From CAZHRC01 sp964533865 (GTDB taxonomy: Bacteria; Bacillota; Clostridia; Tissierellales; Peptoniphilaceae), in NCBI GenBank assembly GCA_964533865.1, contig CAZHRC010000003.1, positions 1 to 64,000 of the forward strand: DNA of 64,000 nucleotides, read 5' to 3'. The notes under the pieces were generated by a model. It was given only the letters and a program-made list of their open reading frames with translations. It searched no databases and was not told the DNA's origin. This document shows, piece after piece, positions 16,267-24,814 of the stretch; within the stretch, counting starts at the first letter, position 1; every line of letters begins with the position of its first letter. The translations under genes and the position numbers were made by a program.

Positions 16267-17363
16267 CGCTTCTCCCCCTTACCTAATCGAGCCAACACCT
16301 CATCATAAATCGTAGAGGCATAAGCTAGGTTGTCGTTCACATCATAGTGATCTTCGACAAATTGTCTGCCATCTACCCCCATTTTGCGTTGAAGTTCAGG
16401 ATCCAAATACAAGGTTTCCAAAGCGGTAAAGATGGCTTCGCTATTTCTTGGCTCCACAATCAAACTCGAGACGCCAGGAGAAGTCGCTTCTGGCAGCCCG
16501 CCGACGTTTGATGCCACCACTGGCACCCCACAGGCTTGAGCTTCCACCGCAGCTACGCCAAAACTCTCGCTATCGAGAACCGAAGGAAACACCGCTACTT
16601 TGAAGCTGTTAAAGGCTTGGACCACTTGTTGTTGGTTGATAAAACCAAGGAAAGTCACCGCTTCTTCAACGCCTAAATCCTTGGCCAAATCGCGGAGTTC
16701 TTGCTCTTGGTTTCCACGTCCAGCGATGTGGAGTTTAAGTTTGTCATCTTTGTACTTGTTTTTAAGCATGGCAAAGCCTTCGATGAGATAGGTGAGGCCG
16801 TATTTTGGCTCCAAGGTTTTTACCGTACCAACGATGAAGTCCTCGTTATGAAACGCGGGATCCACGTGGTAAACGTCCATATCCACGCCAAATGGTGTGA
16901 TATAGATCTTTTTGTCCGTGTATTGTTCCGTGACTTTGGCCATCGCTTTTGATGTGGATAATAGCGCATCGGCTTTGCCCAAGTTATACTCCACCATCTT
17001 GCGATGGAAAAAACTCATCTCGGGAAAATCGTAAACATCCGATCCCCAAACGGAGAGAATATAGGGGTGGAAGTTGGTAAAGGAGCCGAGCAAACCATAA
17101 CTCGTAGCGTAGTGTGCATGGAGAATGTCAGGTTGTTCCGCTTTTAAAATCGACCGAATCTTGCCCGAGTATTTAATGTATTTGATCTTAGAGATGTCGG
17201 TGCGTTTGCGAAACTCCGACTCCCCAAACCCATAGACCTTTACCCCTTCAATTTCTGCATAACGAAGGGAGATCACCACGATCTCGTGACCGCACTTTCT
17301 AAAATAATCGCACCATTTCACGGTGTGGACGCTACCCGCATCTGATAAATAACAAATTTTCAT
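16263..17363 (-). CDS. Glycosyltransferase family 4 (GT-B)
   Basis: This 366-aa protein starts MKICYLSDAGSVHT, has ILHAHYATSYGLLG and SVWGSDVYDFP in the acceptor half, TPFGVDMDVYH in the linker and DSESFGVAAVEAQACGVP as the donor-binding E-x7-E region. It resembles GT4 enzymes of capsule and exopolysaccharide loci. It directly abuts the end of the first gene of the operon (17364) and overlaps the next by 4 nt. Donor unknown. Confidence 0.9.
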   Translation of the reverse strand: MKICYLSDAGSVHTVKWCDYFRKCGHEIVVISLRYAEIEGVKVYGFGESEFRKRTDISKIKYIKYSGKIRSILKAEQPDILHAHYATSYGLLGSFTNFHPYILSVWGSDVYDFPEMSFFHRKMVEYNLGKADALLSTSKAMAKVTEQYTDKKIYITPFGVDMDVYHVDPAFHNEDFIVGTVKTLEPKYGLTYLIEGFAMLKNKYKDDKLKLHIAGRGNQEQELRDLAKDLGVEEAVTFLGFINQQQVVQAFNSFKVAVFPSVLDSESFGVAAVEAQACGVPVVASNVGGLPEATSPGVSSLIVEPRNSEAIFTALETLYLDPELQRKMGVDGRQFVEDHYDVNDNLAYASTIYDEVLARLGKGEKR

Positions 17364-18470
17364 CTAGTCTCTCCTTAACCTTGATAACTCTCCCGCCACT
17401 TGCGCAGCGCGAGCTTTCCAAGTTTCCTCCTGTATAATGGCGTCAATTCTCTGGCGTTTCTGAGCGATTTCTGAAGGGTTTTTCTGAAGCCACAACAAAG
17501 TCTCACGTAGCTTAGCATTATCGTAGGGGATAGACCATCCCACGCCTCGCGATTCGATAAAATTCGATACCCCAAGCTCTTTCGTGACGATCACCGGACA
17601 GTTCGCTTCTAAGTAGCTAAATAACTTGACTGGAACGACAAACTCCCAGTAGGATGAGGGCTCTAAGTACAAGACTGCCACATCAGCTCGAACCATCGCC
17701 TCTTCCAAGTCCTCACCCGACAAGTGAACCACTTGGGTATGGTTCCCAAATAAAGGCTCGTACTCGCCTTTCATTTGTTTCCACTCCTCTGGTCTAGTGC
17801 AAATCGTCAGCCTGACATTCTCCATCGTCGCCACCGTCTCGATCAAGCTTTTCACATTGTACAAATCCCCGAGACCGCCCACGTAAAACAACTGTAAACA
17901 CTCGCCGTCGTGGGGGATGTGTTGGCGAATGGCGCGCTCTTCCACACCTGGCGGCAATGCTTTATAGGCGATACCATCGATGATAGGTACGTGCTTGCGC
18001 ATCTCCACCGAAGGCAAGTACAGCAGATCCACGTATTTATTGTATTGTTTCAAATCGTAACGATAGAAAAAACGCGTCACCACTTGTTTGCCTTTTGATA
18101 CTAGCTTGTTGTAAAAAGGGAACGCCCAATGAATGTCTCGATAAAAAAGCCCTATGGGCACACCTGACGCTTTGAGGGTTTTAAAGAAACCAAAATCCAA
18201 GCAAGGGTAGGTCGGCAAATGGTTGGCTTCCGTCAATAACGTCGGCATCGTCGAGCTTTCCGAATAACAAAAATCGTAAACCACTCCACTTTCAAGCTTC
18301 GCCTCGATCAGATCGATCATTGCTTTGCGTTGTGCACCGTATCCCATCACCATATCCACTTCGTAGCCGTTGTCTACAAAAGCGCGAAGCATTCGCTGTG
18401 GTCGAATATGGGATCCCGACTTTCTATTTTTATCGATATAATTTGGCACGTGAAATATCGCATGTTTCAT
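17364..18470 (-). CDS. Glycosyltransferase (GT-B-like)
   Basis: This 368-aa protein is the first gene of the operon. It begins MKHAIFHVPNYIDKN, has a central LFYVGGLGDLYNVKSLIE motif and a donor-half motif PVKLFSYLEANCPVIV, as in GT4-like enzymes of surface polysaccharide clusters. It diverges more from the family consensus than the other three, so the family assignment is weaker. The ATG has AGGTGAT upstream. A TATAAT with an upstream TG (minus strand, 18506-18511) is a likely promoter for the whole operon. Confidence 0.75.
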   Translation of the reverse strand: MKHAIFHVPNYIDKNRKSGSHIRPQRMLRAFVDNGYEVDMVMGYGAQRKAMIDLIEAKLESGVVYDFCYSESSTMPTLLTEANHLPTYPCLDFGFFKTLKASGVPIGLFYRDIHWAFPFYNKLVSKGKQVVTRFFYRYDLKQYNKYVDLLYLPSVEMRKHVPIIDGIAYKALPPGVEERAIRQHIPHDGECLQLFYVGGLGDLYNVKSLIETVATMENVRLTICTRPEEWKQMKGEYEPLFGNHTQVVHLSGEDLEEAMVRADVAVLYLEPSSYWEFVVPVKLFSYLEANCPVIVTKELGVSNFIESRGVGWSIPYDNAKLRETLLWLQKNPSEIAQKRQRIDAIIQEETWKARAAQVAGELSRLRRD

Positions 18471-18505
18471 ATCATCACCTATAACTCCTCATCTCTGTTG
18501 GTTCG

Positions 18506-18511
18506 ATTATA
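18506..18511 (-). promoter_or_regulatory. Extended -10 promoter of the glycosyltransferase operon
   Basis: TGGTATAAT on the minus strand, 36 bp before the first glycosyltransferase start. The -35 region is weak. Confidence 0.45.
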
Positions 18512-18560
18512 CCACAAACACCCCCTCGTTGATATGATTCCCTCAAACCCAACGGCCCAT

Positions 18561-18589
18561 TTGAATCCCATTGCAATGTGGCGTACAAT
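18561..18589 (+). promoter_or_regulatory. Promoter of the M42 peptidase gene
   Basis: TTGAAT (18561-18566), 17 bp, TACAAT (18584-18589), then AAAGGAG and the ATG at 18619. Confidence 0.6.
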
Positions 18590-18618
18590 AGTAATGACTA
18601 CACCTAAAGGAGAAAATC

Positions 18619-19677
18619 ATGAATACACACCCTAGAGCTCTCACATTTATTAAGCAACTCTCTTCGGCCTACGGTGCTCCAGGCTTCGAGGATCAGATCG
18701 TCGATGTTATCGAAAAGAACCGCTACGGCTTCGCCTTTGAAACCGATCCGATAAAAAATGCCTACTTGAACCTCGACGGACAAGAAAGTCCCATTATGCT
18801 CGATGCCCACACCGACGAAATCGGCTTTATCGTTCGATATATCGAGGACAACGGCCTTATCGCCTTTTTGCCCTTGGGCGGCTGGTCCGAAGGTTCTCTA
18901 CCCTCTCACAGCGTTATGGTCAGAGGAAAAAACGGCTACCACAAAGGCATCATCACGAGCAAACCCATCCATTTCCAATCGCCAGAAGAACGAGGAAAAG
19001 CAGCAACCATCGAACACCTTAGAATCGATATGGGCTGCTCGACAAAAGAAGAGCTTACCGAAGAACTCGGCATCGCTGTCGGCGCTCCCATCCTTCCCTA
19101 CTCCGAGTTTGAGTACCGGGAAGATAAGGGCATCCTTATGGGAAAAGCCTTTGACAATCGTCTAGGCTGTGCAGCAGCCCTTGAAGTCATGCACCGACTA
19201 AAGGATATAGGGCTCAGTGGCGAAGTGGTCGCCGCCTTTACCACCCAAGAAGAAGTGGGCGGAAGGGGCGCTGCCATTGCCGCGCGCAAAATCAAACCGC
19301 GGGCAGCCATCGTCTTTGAAGCTGCCCCCGCCGACGACACCTTTACACCAAAACATCAGAGCCAATGCGCCATCAATGCTGGCCCCATGATTCGCCACTT
19401 CGACAGCACCTACATTGCCGATGAAGCACTGATTCAAATCTCACAACAAGCAGCGCAAAAACTGGACATCCCTCTTCAATTCGCCGTTCGCAAAGGTGGC
19501 GGTACCAACGCCGGCGTCATCCACCGAGAAAATGAAGGCATCCCTTGCTTAGTCATCAGTATCCCAACACGCTATATTCACTCACACTGCCAATACACTT
19601 CCATGAAAGACTTTCAAGAAACCGTAGCATTGGCCGTGGAAATCGTCAAAGAAATGACCATCGAACCGATTCAATAA
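18619..19677 (+). CDS. M42 family metallo-aminopeptidase (glutamyl/deblocking aminopeptidase group)
   Basis: This 352-aa cytoplasmic enzyme has all metal and catalytic residues of the M42 family: DAHTDEIGF (His-x-Asp), KAFDNRLGC (bridging Asp), TTQEEVGGRGA (catalytic Glu pair), FEAAPADD (Asp) and the last ligand in YIHSHCQYTS. These enzymes form dodecameric shells that take amino acids from the N-termini of peptides. Annotation as endoglucanase, common for this family, is not supported. It is a single-gene unit with its own promoter and terminator. Confidence 0.9.
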   Translation: MNTHPRALTFIKQLSSAYGAPGFEDQIVDVIEKNRYGFAFETDPIKNAYLNLDGQESPIMLDAHTDEIGFIVRYIEDNGLIAFLPLGGWSEGSLPSHSVMVRGKNGYHKGIITSKPIHFQSPEERGKAATIEHLRIDMGCSTKEELTEELGIAVGAPILPYSEFEYREDKGILMGKAFDNRLGCAAALEVMHRLKDIGLSGEVVAAFTTQEEVGGRGAAIAARKIKPRAAIVFEAAPADDTFTPKHQSQCAINAGPMIRHFDSTYIADEALIQISQQAAQKLDIPLQFAVRKGGGTNAGVIHRENEGIPCLVISIPTRYIHSHCQYTSMKDFQETVALAVEIVKEMTIEPIQ

Positions 19678-19696
19678 TAAATCTCTGCCATTGATA

Positions 19697-19737
19697 AAAC
19701 CTCTGACTCCAAAGACGTCTCTTGGTCTCAGAGGTTT
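19697..19737 (+). terminator. Terminator after the M42 peptidase
   Basis: AAACCTCTGA (19697-19706) pairs with TCAGAGGTTT (19728-19737); the interior contains a second partial stem (CCAAAGA / TCTTGG). Confidence 0.75.
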
Positions 19738-19860
19738 ACTTAATCATTCTCCTCACCATATCTCAAACCCCTGTGCTCATCCTTTAATAATCTTCGGCAA
19801 AATGATACACTACAAACAGAAGATCTCATCGCGTACAACGAAACCACAAAGGAGATAACC

Positions 19861-20778
19861 ATGTTACAGGAAATGGAAACCGCTCTAACACTCGGATCCC
19901 AGGTCATCGAACAAGGTGCGGTCGCCGACTACATACCGGAGCTCGCCAAGGCCAATCCAAAAGATATCGCTATCAGTGTCTACACCGTCAATAATGAAAA
20001 TCACTTACTAGGTGATATCGCCCAAAAGTTTACCATCCAAAGCGTGGTCAAGGTTGCCCTACTCGCCTGCGCCCTCAAGGCACGCACAGCGGAAGTGGTG
20101 TTTAAACGGGTAGGCGTCAAACCCTCTGCAGAGCCATTCAACAGCATTCTCGATCTCGAGCTTTCAGAAAATTTCCTCCCAGTGAACCCTTATACAAACG
20201 CCGGCGCCATCCTTTCCGCCTCCCTCATCGACCATCCCTTTGAACAAGTGTTGGCCATGATGAAGAAACTCACCAACAATCCTAACCTCACCTGGTCCGA
20301 AGAGGTTTACCAGTCAGAACGGGATTCCGGCGATAAAAACCGCGCCCTCGCCTATCTTATGAAAGCCAGAGGCGTCCTCGACAGCACCGTCGACGTCAAA
20401 GCTGTTCTCGAAGATTACTTTAAATGCTGCTCCATCCTCGTCGACGTCGTGGACTTGGGAAAAATGAGTGCCGTCCTTGGAAACGGCGGTATTGCCCCTT
20501 GGAGCGGTGAATTCATCTTGCCATGGGAAATGACCCGCACCATCGTCGCCATCATGACCACATGTGGTCTCTACGATTATTCTGGAGAATTTGCCGTCGA
20601 CGTGGGCATTCCAGCAAAAAGCGGCGTCGGAGGCGCCATCATCGCAGCCATACCCGGCAGAATGGGCATCGCCGTCTATAGCCCCGCACTCGACACTCAC
20701 GGGAACAGCACCGCAGGAGTGGAAATACTCCGCTACCTCTCAAAAGAGTGGAAATTGAGCGTATTTGAGCCGGTGTAA
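19861..20778 (+). CDS. glsA: Glutaminase A
   Basis: This 305-aa enzyme hydrolyses glutamine to glutamate and ammonia. It belongs to the beta-lactamase-like glutaminase family: FTIQSVVKV holds the catalytic Ser-x-x-Lys, followed by EPFNSI, NPYTNAGAI, the YQSERDSGDKNRALAYLM stretch and the C-terminal SGVGGAIIAAIPGRMGIAVYSP. The length is normal for the bacterial enzyme. The ATG has AAAGGAG upstream. It stands alone between a terminator and tRNA-Val. Confidence 0.92.
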   Translation: MLQEMETALTLGSQVIEQGAVADYIPELAKANPKDIAISVYTVNNENHLLGDIAQKFTIQSVVKVALLACALKARTAEVVFKRVGVKPSAEPFNSILDLELSENFLPVNPYTNAGAILSASLIDHPFEQVLAMMKKLTNNPNLTWSEEVYQSERDSGDKNRALAYLMKARGVLDSTVDVKAVLEDYFKCCSILVDVVDLGKMSAVLGNGGIAPWSGEFILPWEMTRTIVAIMTTCGLYDYSGEFAVDVGIPAKSGVGGAIIAAIPGRMGIAVYSPALDTHGNSTAGVEILRYLSKEWKLSVFEPV

Positions 20779-20870
20779 ACCACAATTCACCCGATAAATC
20801 CCTCGCCCAGCATTCCAACTCATCACATCAAATATTGTCCTATTCCATCACCACTGCTAATAATAGAACA

Positions 20871-20925
20871 GCGCCGCACCTTCTCGATCCAGATGACACA
20901 AACCTCTACAACGAAGGTGTGGCGC
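20871..20925. terminator. 13-bp stem, probable terminator after glsA
   Basis: GCGCCGCACCTTC (20871-20883) and GAAGGTGTGGCGC (20913-20925) pair with a single G/T contact, with a 29-nt loop. No T-run follows (GATTTATTG), so termination is uncertain. Confidence 0.45.
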
Positions 20926-20985
20926 GATTTATTGACCCCGTCCAAAGTCCCTTTACAAAAAAAGTAAATCTTTTGTAAAAAAGAG

Positions 20986-21014
20986 TTGAAATTTATATTC
21001 CTCTGTGGTAGACT
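20986..21014 (+). promoter_or_regulatory. Promoter of the tRNA-Val gene
   Basis: TTGAAA (20986-20991), 17 bp, TAGACT (21009-21014), ending 11 bp before the tRNA. Confidence 0.6.
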
Positions 21015-21025
21015 TATTTAGGTAA

Positions 21026-21102
21026 GGGCTGTTAGCTCAGTTGGCTAGAGCGCCACGTTGACATCGTGGAGGTCGTTGGTTCAAGTCCAGTACAGCCCAC
21101 CA
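21026..21102 (+). tRNA. tRNA-Val (anticodon GAC)
   Basis: A 77-nt cloverleaf with CCA encoded. The acceptor stem is GGGCTGT/ACAGCCC and the D-stem GCTC/GAGC. The anticodon stem is CCACG/CGTGG around TTGACAT, with GAC at 21060-21062. The T-loop is GGTTCAAGTCC. Confidence 0.95.
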
Positions 21103-21103
21103 T

Positions 21104-21137
21104 AAACCCGTTGAAACCACTAGGTTTCGACGGGTTT
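21104..21137 (+). terminator. Rho-independent terminator after tRNA-Val
   Basis: 15-nt arms (21104-21118 and 21123-21137) pair with one G-T wobble around ACTA, followed by GTTTTTTTTG. Confidence 0.9.
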
Positions 21138-21265
21138 GTTTTTTTTGTTTAATTGGATGTCTGGTGGAGTGAGAGAAGCGAACAGCTGCTACACCTCGTA
21201 TAGTCCGCTCTATGGGCAAGTGAAGTGTTTACGCTTGTCTTGACGTGAGTCGACATGTGAAGGTC

Positions 21266-21316
21266 AAAACCCTCCCTCCGTCTCGGCAAAGGTCGCCAAG
21301 ACTGAGGGAGGGTTTT
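21266..21316. terminator. Hairpin with a perfect 13-bp stem
   Basis: AAAACCCTCCCTC (21266-21278) pairs perfectly with GAGGGAGGGTTTT (21304-21316). A's precede and T's follow, so it is a terminator-like hairpin. It is 130 bp past the tRNA terminator with no clear gene on either side; the remaining sequence to 21557 shows nothing convincing on either strand. Confidence 0.6.
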
Positions 21317-21556
21317 CTTTCCATCGTCTTTCGCTGCGCTACTGGCTTTCTTTTAAGGGGCACAAGCATCAAACCACAAATGGACGACTCTTCTTTTAGC
21401 ACGACAATAGTCGCCATCGACCCCTTTCTGCCCATAGGCCAAATCGCGATCGATGGCGACTAAAGGCAAGTGCTACTCGCGCCGACGACAGTAGAGTAGC
21501 AGATCATCGGAGTGGCGTTGGTAATCTATACCACGTTTTCTGTTTCATGCCACCGA

Positions 21557-22876
21557 TCACTCCACAAGTATCCCTGGTGTGGTGTAGTAGCTTCTCGCTC
21601 CAGAGATGAGAGCGTCATTTCCGATTCTTGTATAGGTTCCAGTGAATTGTTCGTCGTAGATGAAAAGCCCGATCACTGAAGAGAAGCCGTTGACGGATAG
21701 GTTGCCTTCTTCGTCAAATTCGACAAAATCGGTTTTGATCATCTCCACGTACTTCTGGTAAATATAAGGGGTTTCTCGGATCTCATCGAGCACCTTTTCC
21801 CACGCTTCTTGGCTCATCCCCTTTCCGGGGTAGACGCCTTGGGAGGCGTAGCCTTCGACGGGTTTTAAGATATAATTGTCTTTATCCCCTTTTAGTAGCG
21901 CCACGTCCTCTTCGGTGAGGAGTTCTTCCGTATAGGGAATGTGGGCATCGATGAAGGCACATTCTTCTTCGGTGAGGAGCGCTTTCGTTTCCTTTAATCG
22001 CAGGATTTTATAAATCAATTTGGTGTGCATTAAATGACTGCGCAACGAGCCGACACAAAGAAAGGCATTGTCATAATAGGCGTCGATGAAAGGGGTGATC
22101 TCGTCATAGATTTCTAAAAGATCCATGGTCACCAACCGGCGATAGACCAAATCGATGGCTTCCCCTTGGTAGGTAAGCGCCCCATCCTCATAACGAAGCT
22201 CTCGCACATCGGCGATGAGGCATCGATACCCTTGTTTCTCGTAAGCGCGACGAAACGCCTCAAATTCGTAAGTGGTACCTCGATCTAACGCATCGACGAT
22301 GGCCACCACGGGCTTTTTATCGGCGCCTTTTACTCGCCTGTAGATATTGGTAGAAGCTTCTATCCAGCTGTCAAACAACTCCCTGTTGGAAAGGGCGTGG
22401 TTTTTGGCAAAATCGACCATCCCGGCGCTTTCCAATAAAATTCGCCCCAGGGTATTCTCTTCGTTCATGGCGCTGGCGCCGTCGGTGTTGAACTCGCAAA
22501 AAGCGTAGTCCTCGACGCTATTGTAAAAAATATCGTAGCGACAAACCGGCACGGGTACGTCGTATCCCGGATCGTGAAGGATGAGGGCTTCCAATCGCGG
22601 TTCAAACTTGAACCATTTACGATAGGATTCACTGGCGACGTATTGGGCCGTCACTTTACGCCCGATGGACATGAGGATGTTGGCAATCGTTTCAAAGTTT
22701 GCAAAATCCTCTGGGCTAAAAAACATCCCTTGATAGGTCATGGGGATGGGTTTTCCCTTGTAGATTGCATCGGAATGACGCACAGCATCTTGCATGCGCC
22801 GATGATCGTCGTAGTATTTTTTAGGATCGGATGATATAAGAGCGATGTATGCTTTGGTTTGGTGTTCGTTAAACAT
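21557..22876 (-). CDS. ATP-grasp amide ligase, glutathionylspermidine-synthase-like
   Basis: This 439-aa protein resembles the synthetase domain of glutathionylspermidine synthase and E. coli YgiC/YjfC. Visible are VCRYDIFYN and FCEFNTDGASAMNEEN in the N-terminal half, and the ATP-grasp part YILKPVEGYASQGVYPGKG with IYQKYVE near residues 345-390. The family joins a peptide carboxylate to an amine or amino acid using ATP. No amidase domain is fused. It follows the glutamate-cysteine ligase gene with an 8-nt overlap, so gamma-glutamylcysteine is a logical substrate, giving glutathione or a related amide; this is inference. The ATG at 22876 follows GGAGG within the upstream gene's end. Confidence 0.75.
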   Translation of the reverse strand: MFNEHQTKAYIALISSDPKKYYDDHRRMQDAVRHSDAIYKGKPIPMTYQGMFFSPEDFANFETIANILMSIGRKVTAQYVASESYRKWFKFEPRLEALILHDPGYDVPVPVCRYDIFYNSVEDYAFCEFNTDGASAMNEENTLGRILLESAGMVDFAKNHALSNRELFDSWIEASTNIYRRVKGADKKPVVAIVDALDRGTTYEFEAFRRAYEKQGYRCLIADVRELRYEDGALTYQGEAIDLVYRRLVTMDLLEIYDEITPFIDAYYDNAFLCVGSLRSHLMHTKLIYKILRLKETKALLTEEECAFIDAHIPYTEELLTEEDVALLKGDKDNYILKPVEGYASQGVYPGKGMSQEAWEKVLDEIRETPYIYQKYVEMIKTDFVEFDEEGNLSVNGFSSVIGLFIYDEQFTGTYTRIGNDALISGARSYYTTPGILVE

Positions 22877-24176
22877 GGTTTCCTCCATCGATACGAATGG
22901 TTTCTAAGTCAATTGCTGCGTTAAATCCTTTTTCTCTCCAGGTGCGATCGAATCGCCCCCGTTGGGTCATTCCGATGTCAAGCAACTCAGCTATAGCATC
23001 CAGATAAGCGCCCTCTGTTGTCGATAGACTACGGCGCGCTTGGTCTACTAAGAGTTTCCCCCACTCCAACGCCGAACGATTCAAATATTGGGCATTTAAG
23101 CCTTCTTTTTGGGTCGCTTCTCGCCCTTTGACAAAGGTGGGATAATCCACTGCACCAAAAGCATCCTCCAAAAAACATAATGCTTCTTCACTGTAAAACA
23201 ACCCCTTGATCAACGCCGCAATACTCATGTTGAGCGGGTAGGGCACCGCATCCGTCATGCGAAACTCGAGGTAGCGTTTCAATCGCAAATCGGGAAAAAC
23301 GATGGAAATGGCGTGATAGATCACATCGTCTGAATCGTGATCCGGGTCGAAAACGTCTCGAAATAAAGCATCGCCTGTGTTAGTCAATTCTCCATCTCGA
23401 TCCATGAAGATCACTGGGAGGTTTAAAATATACTCAGCATACCGGCGGTAGCCCATATTGTCATCAAACGCAAAGGGAACTACCCCAGATCGTTGCGGGT
23501 CGGTGTTTTCCCAGATTTTTTGGCGCAAGTTGTATTCCGGATAGGGCTCCCCTTCAAAAATTGGCGCATTGTCAAAGATAGCGTAGAGTATAGGCGAAAT
23601 TGCCGAACCAAGCTTGTACTTTCTCACACAATCCGCCTCGTCGGTAAAGTCTATGGCCACTTGAAGGGCACAGGTGCCTTTCATCATGTTGTGGCTCATG
23701 GTGCCGTGCTTTTTGAAATAGTTGTACATGTAGTCATAGCGTTTTTTGGGTAAAATGGTAATGCCGTCTATTTTGGTCACCGGGTGGTAGCCCATAGCCG
23801 CCAATCGCTGGTCTTTCGCTTCAAACGTAGGCAGCACCTCGACCATAAATTCGCGGTAGAGCCGATCCAACTCGGAGATATCCGATTGGGCCTGAATGCT
23901 CATTTCAAATTGGGCCCCAGGTTCTGTGGTGATGTCGTAGGGCGCTTTAACGGCACCGAGGTGGTAGCCGTTAAAGGTCGTTTGTGCGTACCCTTTCTCT
24001 TCTAGTTCTTTGATGCTTTCTTCAACGCCCTTTTCGCCATAAAACGATACGGTCTTAAAGGTGGCGTTATCGAGGACGTAGTGTTCAAACTCCATGCCTA
24101 CTCGGTAGCTTTCTCGCGGGCACTCCCCACTTTTAAAGTACGCGACCAGACGATCGATTTGCTTTTCATCATTCAT
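22869..24176 (-). CDS. Glutamate-cysteine ligase, GCS2 family
   Basis: This 435-aa protein is of the plant/proteobacterial GCS2 type (also EgtA-like). Evidence is the N-terminal YRVGMEFEHYVLD, TTEPGAQFEMSIQ in the substrate region, MSHNMMKGTCALQVAIDF, and YLEFRMTDAVPYPLNMSIAAL towards the C-terminus. It would form gamma-glutamylcysteine from Glu, Cys and ATP. It overlaps ybaK by 8 nt upstream and the ATP-grasp gene by 8 nt downstream, so the three are one translational unit. Most Clostridia lack glutathione, so the true product of the operon is an open question. The ATG at 24176 has AGGAG 8 bases upstream. Confidence 0.82.
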   Translation of the reverse strand: MNDEKQIDRLVAYFKSGECPRESYRVGMEFEHYVLDNATFKTVSFYGEKGVEESIKELEEKGYAQTTFNGYHLGAVKAPYDITTEPGAQFEMSIQAQSDISELDRLYREFMVEVLPTFEAKDQRLAAMGYHPVTKIDGITILPKKRYDYMYNYFKKHGTMSHNMMKGTCALQVAIDFTDEADCVRKYKLGSAISPILYAIFDNAPIFEGEPYPEYNLRQKIWENTDPQRSGVVPFAFDDNMGYRRYAEYILNLPVIFMDRDGELTNTGDALFRDVFDPDHDSDDVIYHAISIVFPDLRLKRYLEFRMTDAVPYPLNMSIAALIKGLFYSEEALCFLEDAFGAVDYPTFVKGREATQKEGLNAQYLNRSALEWGKLLVDQARRSLSTTEGAYLDAIAELLDIGMTQRGRFDRTWREKGFNAAIDLETIRIDGGNHV

Positions 24177-24672
24177 GGTTTGTCTCCTCATTGGTTACGA
24201 TGTCTGCAAAGCGTGCCTTTGCACAATGTGCCAGAATACGCGGGGAAGTTTTGATCTGCAAGCCGATTTTCCCCGCACTGAACAAGATCTCCTCAAAAGC
24301 CTCGGCGTGGTTGTCGATAACGGTGGTATAGGATTTTTTCATCCCCAAAGGCGAACAACCGCCGCGTATATAGCCTGTCAAATCTTTTAGCTCCGCGACC
24401 TGAGTCATGGCGATGTTTTTTTCACCGACGGCAGTGGCAGCTTTTTTTAAATCCAGTTCGCATTCTACTGGAAGGACAAAAACGTAGAGGGTTTTTGAAT
24501 GGCCTCGCGTAAGCAAGGTTTTAAAGACCACTTTAGGGTCTTCTCCTGCTTTTTCAGCGACGGATAACCCGTCAATTCCCCCTTCCGGATCATATGCCAC
24601 TGTAGTATAGGGTTGTTTTTCTCTGTCTAGTAAGCGCATTGCATTTGTTTTTTTAGTTTTTTCTTTTGCCAT
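24169..24672 (-). CDS. ybaK: Cys-tRNA(Pro)/Cys-tRNA(Cys) deacylase, YbaK/EbsC family
   Basis: This 167-aa protein is a stand-alone editing domain that removes cysteine mischarged on tRNA-Pro. It shows KTNAMRLLDREKQPY, the conserved lysine region EDPKVVFKTLLTR, and GYIRGGCSPLGMKK, the family hallmark near residue 110. It is the first gene of the operon with a glutamate-cysteine ligase, which links cysteine handling genes. The ATG at 24672 is preferred to a GTG at 24681 that lies inside the AAAGGTG ribosome site. No terminator lies between the ABC transporter terminator and this gene, so a promoter is likely in 24673-24780, but I could not pick one out. Confidence 0.9.
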   Translation of the reverse strand: MAKEKTKKTNAMRLLDREKQPYTTVAYDPEGGIDGLSVAEKAGEDPKVVFKTLLTRGHSKTLYVFVLPVECELDLKKAATAVGEKNIAMTQVAELKDLTGYIRGGCSPLGMKKSYTTVIDNHAEAFEEILFSAGKIGLQIKTSPRILAHCAKARFADIVTNEETNHE

Positions 24673-24776
24673 AATAATCACCTTTAGTATTGATACCCAT
24701 TCCCGAGTGATTTAGTCTGGTAAAAGAATGAAGATCATCCTCAATAACGTGAATCAAAGGCAACGGTATGTCGAAA

Positions 24777-24807
24777 CAAAAAAAGAACCGCGGTTATCCA
24801 CGATTCT
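24777..24807 (-). terminator. Terminator of the amino acid ABC transporter operon
   Basis: On the minus strand AGAATCGTGG and CCGCGGTTCT pair with G-U wobbles around ATAA, followed by a run of seven T's (24777-24784 as A's on the plus strand). Confidence 0.75.
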
Positions 24808-24814
24808 CAGTTTA

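Noticed and set aside
21037..21219. Open frame on the minus strand across tRNA-Val
   Set aside because: It is antisense to the tRNA and its terminator. Its AVLDLNQRPP-type C-terminal peptide is a familiar artefact of translating tRNA regions.
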